Source of the DNA: a virus
Reading direction: 5' to 3' (one strand)
Length of the DNA: 45,178 bases
Virus record (IMG/VR): IMGVR_UViG_3300033004_000004
Span: 1-45,178 of that record
Shown in pieces: positions 39,201 through 45,178 of the stretch. The notes below the pieces were generated by a model. It did no database searches and was not told the DNA's origin. It saw only the letters and a list, made by a program, of their open reading frames with translations. How positions within the stretch are numbered: the stretch's first letter is position 1; every line of letters starts with the position of its first letter. A program made the position numbers and the translations under genes.

Positions 39201-40685
39201 TTATGCGATGCGGCGAATGATGATGCGACCGGTGCTCGCGTTCGAAAACGCGAGCGTACCGAGCGACGTCCACGCGGTCGTCGTGTCGGTAGTGGTGGAA
39301 CTTGATGCCGTACCAAGCCATCGAGAAAACGTGTGGTACAGGTAGAACCCGGATGCGCTGATGTAGCTTCCGGATGCGCCGAGAATCGTCTTCGCGGCGG
39401 TGCGCGTGATCACATTTATGACGCCTTGCGCGACATCTCCGAAGGACGCGAGAAAGCCATTAAAAAACCCGCTGCTGGCCTGGGCCGCCGTGTTGACGCC
39501 GTCCAGCACCTGCCCGAAGAACATGTTGGTGATCGACCCGTTGTTCGGCAACAGCAGCACGTTACCGTTCGATGCACCCGATGCGCCATTGAGCATGAAG
39601 CGGATCTCGTACTGCTGGAGATCCGCCGTGGCGATATGCAGTGGCACGCTCGATGCAGCTGCGATGTCAATGTAAGCTTCCTGACCTAAGGCCAGAGGGA
39701 CATCAGACACTGCTCCAGTATTGTTGATTGGGGCATTCGCGGCTGCAGTCGACGCTGCCACAATACTCGTGATGCCCGCAAGACCTCCAATACCCTGCAC
39801 GAGCGTGGGGGACGTGGCCCATGTGCCCGCCGTAGCCTCCATAATCGTCACATAGCCTACCACTCGATACGGGCTATTCGCACTAACCGCCGATTCCGAA
39901 TAGACCGTACTAGCGCTATTCGAACTGCCGCTAATCGTCGTCGGGCTGATAAGGCCAGTTTCGGAAAAGTCCAAACCACCGCTGAGGTTCGCGATACAAA
40001 GGACAGGAGCCCCTCCGTTGTAAGCAACCAGCAACATGAGCGTGGCAGCCGTTCCCGAAGCCGTTCCCAGTGTTGCCCCTGACGGGACTGTCAAGGACAA
40101 GGGCGAAGCAAGGCCAACCTTAGACAAGGCCCCATTTGGGAGGGAGCCATTTCTGAACTGCAAAGCCCCAATAGCAGTGTATCCAACAGTGAGCGCATTC
40201 GATGCAACGGACGCAGAGACAGTCTGAATGTCTTTAGTGGCAGTGGGGAAAATTGCCTGAAACTGAGCGCCATCGTAGACAGCAGTTACCACGTATCCGC
40301 TCAGGATGCTTCCAGGCAGAATCGAAGACCCTCCAAGCTGTACGAGGTTCACTGCCCCAATACCATCCACGTTTAATGTCGGCGCGTTCGTGGTGTTCGT
40401 CCCAACAGCGACGAATCGAAATACCTGCCCCGCCGAATACGAAGCTACCGTGGGATTGCCCACAGCCGTGATAGTATCAGTTCCCGATACCGAAGTCAGC
40501 CATTGAGTCGAGCCACCTTGAATCAGGGAAGGAATGCCGAGGTTTGCCAACAGTTGAGCAACAGTGGTAGGGATTGCCTGCGAATCTCCCCCCATCACCC
40601 CCCAATTCAGGTTGGAAACTTGATTCAGCCAAGACGCCGTGATAGGGGTCTCAGGGCTATAATCAATGAAATTCGGAATAGTCAT
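39201..40685 (-). CDS. Tail fibre (receptor-binding) protein, 494 aa
   Basis: Starts MTIPNFIDYSPETPITASWL with an 'itA.WLN.vn' segment near residue 20 that is typical of phage fibre attachment ends, followed by long Gly/Ser/Thr/Ala/Val-rich beta-repeat regions. The C-terminal part (about residues 340-494) is distinct and encoded by noticeably more GC-rich DNA (39201-39660), which fits an exchanged receptor-binding tip. ATG at 40685 is chosen over one 8 codons upstream because AGGA precedes it. Likely trimeric. Confidence 0.78.
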   Translation of the reverse strand: MTIPNFIDYSPETPITASWLNQVSNLNWGVMGGDSQAIPTTVAQLLANLGIPSLIQGGSTQWLTSVSGTDTITAVGNPTVASYSAGQVFRFVAVGTNTTNAPTLNVDGIGAVNLVQLGGSSILPGSILSGYVVTAVYDGAQFQAIFPTATKDIQTVSASVASNALTVGYTAIGALQFRNGSLPNGALSKVGLASPLSLTVPSGATLGTASGTAATLMLLVAYNGGAPVLCIANLSGGLDFSETGLISPTTISGSSNSASTVYSESAVSANSPYRVVGYVTIMEATAGTWATSPTLVQGIGGLAGITSIVAASTAAANAPINNTGAVSDVPLALGQEAYIDIAAASSVPLHIATADLQQYEIRFMLNGASGASNGNVLLLPNNGSITNMFFGQVLDGVNTAAQASSGFFNGFLASFGDVAQGVINVITRTAAKTILGASGSYISASGFYLYHTFSRWLGTASSSTTTDTTTAWTSLGTLAFSNASTGRIIIRRIA

Positions 40686-40695
40686 AAAAGTGTCC

Positions 40696-41208
40696 TCAGA
40701 TAATGCCAATCACAGTGTCAATAGGAGAGCGACTTGGGTAGTTTATAGTATTCGGGACAAGTGGATGATCCCCGATTTCAAGATTGTTGTAGGAAGGGAA
40801 CGCACATCCAGGTACTGCCCAAGATGGAAGTCCATTGACCCCTTCTAGTGTGCAGTTAGGTCTACCTGCTTCAGGAGAGCTTGGCAAGAAAGCTGGATTG
40901 TAGTATGTGGGCAGAGCGCATCCAGGTACAGCCCACGAAGGAATCGCATTCTTCCCTCGGAGTGTGCACTGAGAAGGAGCTGGCACCCAAGTCTCAGGGA
41001 CTTTTTCTGGTCTCGACCATGGCACTGTCTGGTCATCCTTCACACCACGTAGGAAATCTTGTGGGTTGCGCACTTCCTTGTGATGCTTGCAGACATACAG
41101 ACCTTGCCATGTCTTCATAGCTTCGGTCGATTTAACCTTTGCCCCGCACAGGTCGCAGAAGAAATTCCACGCACCATTGCGGAAATAGTCTGCTCTGCCT
41201 TGACCCAT
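40696..41208 (-). CDS. Zinc-finger-like protein with duplicated PSWAVPGCA motif, 170 aa
   Basis: The N-terminal part has CDLCGAKVKS and VCKHHK (about residues 18-43), a plausible zinc site. The C-terminal half carries two copies of a CTL-G-N--PSWAVPGCA-P-Y-N repeat (about residues 81-108 and 118-145). Very few proteins have such a motif; it may bind a ligand or metal through its Cys. Located between two probable fibre genes; a virion or assembly role is inferred. GGGGGTA ribosome site supports the chosen ATG. Confidence 0.7.
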   Translation of the reverse strand: MGQGRADYFRNGAWNFFCDLCGAKVKSTEAMKTWQGLYVCKHHKEVRNPQDFLRGVKDDQTVPWSRPEKVPETWVPAPSQCTLRGKNAIPSWAVPGCALPTYYNPAFLPSSPEAGRPNCTLEGVNGLPSWAVPGCAFPSYNNLEIGDHPLVPNTINYPSRSPIDTVIGII

Positions 41209-41234
41209 GCTACCCCCACAAAACAATACAGAAA

Positions 41235-41744
41235 TTAAGAGAAACTTCTCGCTCGGATGTTTCCTACAGCGGTAATACCCGCAACAGCAAAAGCAGCGTA
41301 GGCCAGTAGGTAAACAGTAGAGGGGGAAGAGAGATTGTACCGCACCGTGGGGACAGCGATCTCAGGAGAAAGTTGCGCCCATCCCACGGTGTTCACACTC
41401 GATCTCTGAAGCACACGAGAGCCTGGGACAGCACCAAATGCCGAGCTGCTGGAGCTAGTACCGCACATCAACTCACTACACTGAGCCCCGCTACCCATCT
41501 GAAACTGCACAACACCGCTCACATCCCAATCCCCCGCAGGGAGAACCAAAGACGCAATCGGGGTGATGGTGGTGGTGGTCAGAGCAGTACCAACACCTGT
41601 CGACTCTTGGTATCTACCTGAATTTACAGCTGCATTTGCAGATGCTTGCGCAGTGTCGCGTAACTGCAGGAACCACCGCTGCCATGCATGTGCAGATGTA
41701 CCATCTTTTCCTACAGGAGGGACAGGAGGAAGTGGCTGAGTCAT
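41235..41744 (-). CDS. Tail/fibre-associated beta protein, 169 aa
   Basis: Starts MTQPLPPVPPVGKDGTSAHA, followed by AWQRWFLQLRDT and then a beta-rich domain (ALTTTTITPIASLVLPAGDW, VSGVVQFQMGSGA). The 'W..WF..L' helix followed by 'G.w.v.g.v.f' strands is typical of small virion proteins near fibres in podovirus genomes. Its ATG overlaps the stop of the PurD-like gene (TGATG). Confidence 0.68.
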   Translation of the reverse strand: MTQPLPPVPPVGKDGTSAHAWQRWFLQLRDTAQASANAAVNSGRYQESTGVGTALTTTTITPIASLVLPAGDWDVSGVVQFQMGSGAQCSELMCGTSSSSSAFGAVPGSRVLQRSSVNTVGWAQLSPEIAVPTVRYNLSSPSTVYLLAYAAFAVAGITAVGNIRARSFS

Positions 41745-43066
41745 CAGTACTCCCACGAATCACAATAACCATGCTTCTGCAAAATTGGAAGTTGTTTTTC
41801 CAATCGGCAGCCGATGTCAGTCCGGTAGATAGCAGAGTTGGGGATTTCGAGCTGATCGACAACATCATAGGCAGCGGATTTGGCCTCTTCGACTGTACGA
41901 CCGAGGCCAGTTGCAACAGCAAGGTAGTTTCCGGCACTGACCAGCATAGGCTCAGCAGACCCGTTCTCTCCGATCCCGTTGCCGAGTTTCATTTCGCAGG
42001 GGTGAAAGAAGTACCTGTTGCTCTCGTCAACACCCCAAATTGGGAACCCTGACAGCTCCTCAGGTGTCTTATTCCCATACGGGAAATCAGGCATGGCAAG
42101 TACCACGCCAAGGGCAGTTTCTTTTCGCGGAGTAAACGTGTCTCGACCTTCCAGCAGATCCTTCATCCAATTCGCCACATCACCGTGGAGTACCTGCTGG
42201 ATGTTGAACAGAGGCCAACCAGGACGGGAAGTAAACTCCAGCGGGTTCAGGCAACCCTTGCGTTCGCCTTCAGTACCGACCATCACGGCCACATCGATAT
42301 AGCCGGTGTAGCCACTGCGCAGAAGTTTCGGAGTGAGCGGCAGCAGCAACTCCCGCGCAAGTCGAGACTCTTCTGCGGTTACGTACTTCATTGCCGTGCC
42401 CATTTCCCCTGTATTCGGCCCACGCTCATCGTTCATGAGCTTCTTGAACTCGAAATTTTCGAGGAAATGGGAAGCAAACCCGTCACGTCCGAACCAGCCG
42501 CCAACAGCAACCTCAATCCCAGGACAAAACTCCTGGAAAATGAACGGAGGGGGCTTCGGGATCGTACGCTTCCAATGACTGAGCATGAAGCTCATATCCT
42601 TGTGGGACTTCGAAACATAGGAGAGGGACTTGTCCACGTCAGCGCAAGGCTTGCACACGAATCTCGTGTCGCGGTGAGCGGCCTGATAGGCAATAGCTTC
42701 GTCGAATCTCTTGAAGGGGATGCTAGGCAGGCACTCGATCCCACATTCTTCCAGAACAGCCGCGCCCACGTTCCGATCCAATTCCCAGGAAGTGACTTCC
42801 AGATTCGGCCCGAAGATTGGAAAACCGCGATTGCGGTAGCCTTCCAGCTGCTGCATGTACTTGCAATTGTCGCTCAGCACAATCAGATCAGCCCACTGCA
42901 TGCTGGGCTTCCAATCAGCAACCTTCTCGATCAGCCCATCACCAATGGTCGACCGGTCACCATTCTTGAGCGGTCCCATAAACGTGCGGACGGAGTGGCC
43001 CTGTGCCTCACAGCGCATAGCGAAGTCCAGCATGCAGGAAGTGGAATCGATGAGCAGGATATTCAT
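41744..43066 (-). CDS. PurD-like ATP-grasp enzyme, 440 aa
   Basis: The overall layout is that of phosphoribosylamine-glycine ligase (GARS, PurD). An N-terminal Rossmann-like region (MNILLIDSTSCMLDFAMRCE, DLIVLSDN) is followed by an ATP-grasp core (FVCKPCADVDKS near residue 137; FQEFCPGIEVAVGGWFG near 175; GYTGYIDVAVMVGTEGERKG near 258). The 'lEfNaRfGDPE' block is replaced by NPLEFTSRPGWPLFN, and the PurD-type C-terminus is kept (VSAGNYLAVATGLGRTVEEA, YRTDIGCRLE). The PurD N-terminal GGREHA motif is missing, so the substrate is probably altered. It is encoded between virion genes, coupled to the 169-aa gene. Confidence 0.8.
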   Translation of the reverse strand: MNILLIDSTSCMLDFAMRCEAQGHSVRTFMGPLKNGDRSTIGDGLIEKVADWKPSMQWADLIVLSDNCKYMQQLEGYRNRGFPIFGPNLEVTSWELDRNVGAAVLEECGIECLPSIPFKRFDEAIAYQAAHRDTRFVCKPCADVDKSLSYVSKSHKDMSFMLSHWKRTIPKPPPFIFQEFCPGIEVAVGGWFGRDGFASHFLENFEFKKLMNDERGPNTGEMGTAMKYVTAEESRLARELLLPLTPKLLRSGYTGYIDVAVMVGTEGERKGCLNPLEFTSRPGWPLFNIQQVLHGDVANWMKDLLEGRDTFTPRKETALGVVLAMPDFPYGNKTPEELSGFPIWGVDESNRYFFHPCEMKLGNGIGENGSAEPMLVSAGNYLAVATGLGRTVEEAKSAAYDVVDQLEIPNSAIYRTDIGCRLEKQLPILQKHGYCDSWEY

Positions 43067-43074
43067 GCAAGTGG

Positions 43075-43515
43075 TCAGGAATCGATTGTGGTGAGGGCGT
43101 AGTTGGCTGCGACCCGGATCGTGCCCGCAGTGAGGGCCATATTCAGCGAGACGGTCAGTGTGCTCCCCGGCGTGCGAGCACGGAACCAATAGCCCGTACC
43201 TGTTGATGCCAATTGCGGGCCCGTCGGCACGGTAGGCGCGGTGAACGTCGCAGGGATATAGACTCGATACTGACTGACGCTCAATCCCGACCCCGTGTCG
43301 GTGAAGTTGATCGACACCATCCCCCCACCGGAGACGGTGCAGCTGGCATCAACTTCCACAAACAGCCGAGTGAGCAGATACCCAGGAGCACCAGTAACCA
43401 TCAGCTGTGGTGTCGTCCCCGCAGCGCTGTTCAGTGTAACGGGGACGTACAAATCCCCGATCATCGGGGGGAGTTCGATACCAGTACCACTGACCAGAAT
43501 GTTCGATCCGCTCAT
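43075..43515 (-). CDS. Small virion-type beta protein, 146 aa
   Basis: Starts MSGSNILVSGTGIELPPMIG, followed by regular strands (YLLTRLFVEVDASCTVSGGG, SQYRVYIPATFTAP, TLTVSLNMALTAGTIRVAAN). The composition is that of a beta-sandwich found in small tail or capsid-surface proteins. It is the first gene after the 0.5-kb control region. An ATG preceded by GGGGTGAG is used; a GTG lies one codon upstream. Confidence 0.65.
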   Translation of the reverse strand: MSGSNILVSGTGIELPPMIGDLYVPVTLNSAAGTTPQLMVTGAPGYLLTRLFVEVDASCTVSGGGMVSINFTDTGSGLSVSQYRVYIPATFTAPTVPTGPQLASTGTGYWFRARTPGSTLTVSLNMALTAGTIRVAANYALTTIDS

Positions 43516-43546
43516 CACTCACCCCACGAGGGAACTCCTGCCGGAG

Positions 43547-43606
43547 GCAGGCGGGAAACACAATCACACTAGCTCGAACCGCTTATTTGCAGGCGGGAAA
43601 CACAAT
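43547..43606. repeat. Two 18-bp direct repeats
   Basis: GCAGGCGGGAAACACAAT at 43547-43564 and again at 43589-43606, start-to-start 42 bases (four helical turns). They lie 32 and 74 bases upstream of the 146-aa gene's start, where a regulator could act. Confidence 0.7.
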
Positions 43607-43673
43607 AACGATTCCGGTGAACAGTAGCATCAGGCCCGCAAGGTTACAACAGCAGGGGCTGAGGGAGGGGAAT

Positions 43674-43714
43674 AATTGCCCGCGATTAATAATTATTAAT
43701 TGCCGCCAGAAATT
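43674..43714. repeat. Dispersed 40-bp palindrome, copy 11
   Basis: AATTGCCCGC, perfect core TTAATAATTATTAA, GCCGCCAGAAATT. Confidence 0.92.
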
Positions 43715-43890
43715 AATTCGACGCCTGCGCTCGCATTACACGAGACTACGCCCCCCACAACATCGACCCCCAAGCTAGAGTGCTCCGCGCTATAATTAAA
43801 AGCTGCTCCTCGCTGCTGCTCGTCGCTCATAGTCTATCACGGCGACCCCCTCAATTTCTCTCCCTCCCCATTTAGGAACTATACATTTTT

Positions 43891-43995
43891 GTTATATAGC
43901 CCCGAGCGCACCACCGGATTCGGTTATATAGCCCAAAAGTCATATGCCCGGAGGCCGTAGTAGCGCACCGGGCATATGACTTTCCGTTATATAGC
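43891..43995. repeat. Three GTTATATAGC direct repeats
   Basis: Copies at 43891-43900, 43923-43932 and 43986-43995. Start-to-start spacings are 32 and 63 bases, close to three and six helical turns. On the minus strand they read GCTATATAAC, which also looks -10-like. Confidence 0.75.
43936..43983. repeat. 16-bp perfect inverted repeat
   Basis: AAAGTCATATGCCCGG (43936-43951) pairs with CCGGGCATATGACTTT (43968-43983), with a 16-base loop. It lies between the second and third GTTATATAGC copies. A bidirectional terminator is possible (short T-run on either strand), as is an operator or origin-like cruciform. Confidence 0.8.
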
Positions 43996-43997
43996 AA

Positions 43998-44037
43998 TTT
44001 CTGGCCGCATTTAATAATTATTAATCGCGGCCAGAAA
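43998..44037. repeat. Dispersed 40-bp palindrome, copy 12 (best arms)
   Basis: Perfect 11-bp arms TTTCTGGCCGC / GCGGCCAGAAA around the perfect core TTAATAATTATTAA. It lies 7 bases past the stop of the large internal virion protein gene. Confidence 0.95.
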
Positions 44038-44043
44038 CCCCCA

Positions 44044-45178
44044 TCAGTACCCTTCCACCGCCCGCCTCGCCCTCCCCGCGCTCTCCCCCAGGGCTGCCGC
44101 CACGTACATTTGCACCAGCTTCACCTTCTCCGGTCCCTTGTACGCCCGCAGCACGCGCTCCACATCCCCCTGCAGTGCTTTCAGCCTCTCCGGCGGGAGC
44201 ATTTTCCCCTCCGTGAGCATGGGCAGCACCTGCTCGCTCCACTTCTGCTTCAACTGCCCTTCGCTCAGCCCACTCAACACCTCGCGCACACTCCCCTCAA
44301 GCACCTGCTGCCCACCAGGAGCTGCACTCAAATGCTTAGCAGCCAGCCGGGTCTGCTCCGGCGAGCCTTCCAGCAGCAATTTCCTCACCGCTCCTGGGGC
44401 CTCCGCACTCTGTAGAATGCCCTGCAGCTTCTGACTCGGTGCAAACCTCTCCGTCACCAGCTGCTGCACCTCCTTCTGTGCAGTCTCCTGCAGCCTCTTC
44501 TGCACATCCACACTCCCACGGGCTATCTCTGCCGCGCGAGAAGTCCCTGCAGCCATCTCCTTCGCTGCTGCGGCCTCAGCCGCCGGACGAACCTCCGCCG
44601 CAGCCCCTGTCAGCCCCTTCGCCCTCTGCCCGAGCTTCTGATTCACCCGCTCAATCTGCTCCAGCTTCTGCTGATACCCCTGCACCCTCTCCGTCAGCCC
44701 CGGAATCTCCCTCGTCCAATCTCGATTCTCCCGCAGCCACTTGCCTACCTGCTTCGCATCCTGCCCCTGCAGGCTCCGCGCGGCATAATCTCCTGCCATT
44801 CGATTGACCTGCTCGGGGTTCCCAACCAGCTCCTTCAGATCGCGGACGCTCTGCTGCGACTGAAAAGCATTCTTCGGTAGGCTTTTTGCATCCCCTGCGA
44901 ACTGTTCCATGTTGACACGATCGAGTGCAGTAGCTTTCTTGCCAAGCCTCGTTTCGAATTTAGCCAGTTCACCACTTGCTCCAGCATAACCTTCCTGCAG
45001 TTCTTTCTGAATGTTCGTGCCATCGGGTCGGGTTCCCACAAACTCCTCTTGGATCTTGCTGATCCTTGCATACAGGTCAGATGCTTGCTGATGCGTGAGG
45101 GTGGAAAATCCTTCCACATCACGATTCTTTACCACATCCCCAAGCTTCCTGCGAATCTGATCCAGAGCATCGAAGCTG
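44044..45178 (-). CDS. Large internal virion protein, C-terminal part (cut by window end)
   Basis: An open frame running from the window end (first full codon at 45177, SFDALDQIRRKLGD) to a stop at 44044, 377 codons plus the stop. It continues the gene cut at position 1. Very rich in Gln, Ala, Glu, Arg and Leu with long helices, typical of inner-core or ejection proteins. The first ATG at 45135 is an internal Met, not the start, because coding character continues upstream to the end. The last residues are AGRARRAVEGY. Confidence 0.75.
   Translation of the reverse strand, partial: SFDALDQIRRKLGDVVKNRDVEGFSTLTHQQASDLYARISKIQEEFVGTRPDGTNIQKELQEGYAGASGELAKFETRLGKKATALDRVNMEQFAGDAKSLPKNAFQSQQSVRDLKELVGNPEQVNRMAGDYAARSLQGQDAKQVGKWLRENRDWTREIPGLTERVQGYQQKLEQIERVNQKLGQRAKGLTGAAAEVRPAAEAAAAKEMAAGTSRAAEIARGSVDVQKRLQETAQKEVQQLVTERFAPSQKLQGILQSAEAPGAVRKLLLEGSPEQTRLAAKHLSAAPGGQQVLEGSVREVLSGLSEGQLKQKWSEQVLPMLTEGKMLPPERLKALQGDVERVLRAYKGPEKVKLVQMYVAAALGESAGRARRAVEGY

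Larger units (their letters stand above)
43516..44043. other. Late control region (non-coding)
   Basis: About 530 bases with no gene, between two leftward units. It holds two 18-bp direct repeats, palindrome copies 11 and 12, three GTTATATAGC direct repeats and a long hairpin. It probably terminates the ejection-protein unit and starts transcription of the fibre/lysis unit. Confidence 0.65.

Noticed and set aside
42185-43102. 305-aa plus-strand frame opposite the PurD-like gene
   Set aside because: The minus strand has the ATP-grasp and PurD C-terminal signatures.
4310-44037. The 12 palindromes as a CRISPR array
   Set aside because: Copies are kilobases apart with genes between them; there are no regular spacers and no cas operon (the Cas4-like nuclease is a phage recombination type).
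4310-44037. The 12 palindromes as promoters for a phage single-subunit RNA polymerase
   Set aside because: No RNA polymerase gene was found, copies occur between convergent genes and inside a coding region, and the symmetry gives no direction.
4310-44037. The 12 palindromes as telomere-resolution (hairpin telomere) sites
   Set aside because: Twelve internal copies and no protelomerase gene.
1-45178. tRNA genes and lysogeny genes
   Set aside because: No cloverleaf-like sequence, integrase, att-like repeat or CI/Cro-like pair was recognised by eye; a tRNA scan would be needed to exclude an odd tRNA.

Overview
The window is almost the whole genome of a tailed, double-stranded DNA bacteriophage of about 45 kb. 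The virion genes resemble a short-tailed (podovirus-type) phage: a P22-like portal, a P22 gp4-like tail adaptor, a P22 gp10-like tail protein and internal/ejection-type proteins, with no tape measure or long-tail sheath/tube genes. No integrase, excisionase, CI-like repressor, phage RNA polymerase or tRNA was found, so a virulent phage using host RNA polymerase is the simplest reading. Moderate to high GC, host-like sigma70 promoters and Ala/Pro-rich accessory proteins reminiscent of those in Burkholderia-group phages suggest a beta-proteobacterial host; this is inference, not proof. Both window ends fall inside the same minus-strand gene, as expected for a circular or circularly permuted genome opened there.

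Layout. Two convoys diverge from a 0.7-kb non-coding region (16.7-17.4 kb) and converge on a bidirectional terminator at about 36.9 kb. The minus-strand convoy runs leftward from 16.7 kb, across the window ends, to 36.9 kb. In order it carries two related small-terminase-like proteins, terminase large subunit, portal, a GroES-like protein, scaffold, major capsid and other head proteins, gp4-like and gp10-like tail-machine proteins, a cupin and a beta-hydroxylase-like protein, three internal virion proteins (the third cut by the window ends), a 0.5-kb non-coding control region, a PurD-like ATP-grasp enzyme, tail fibre and fibre-associated proteins, and a lysis cassette (holin-like proteins, GH108 endolysin, lipoprotein).

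The plus-strand convoy (17.4-36.8 kb) starts with small early proteins behind two near-identical sigma70 promoters, then two paralogous early proteins, a Dda-type helicase, a GC-rich accessory block, a recombination set (Cas4-like nuclease, Sak4-like ATPase, putative ssDNA-binding protein), a ParB-domain/DNA-methyltransferase fusion, and a family A DNA polymerase fused to an N-terminal uracil-DNA-glycosylase-like domain.

The most striking undescribed-looking feature is a near-perfect palindrome of about 40 bp (arms TTGACCGC / GCGGTCAA around the core TTAATAATTATTAA) present in twelve copies. Eleven are intergenic and cut both convoys into modules of 0.3-7 kb irrespective of strand. The twelfth lies inside the DNA polymerase gene, precisely at the junction between the glycosylase-like and exonuclease/polymerase domains, as if two repeat-separated genes had been fused by reading through the repeat. 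Other second-look items are the PurD-like enzyme in the tail module, a GroES homologue in the head module, a cupin/hydroxylase pair, a C-terminal peptide shared by three early proteins, and a control region with three helically phased decamers and a 16-bp stem palindrome.
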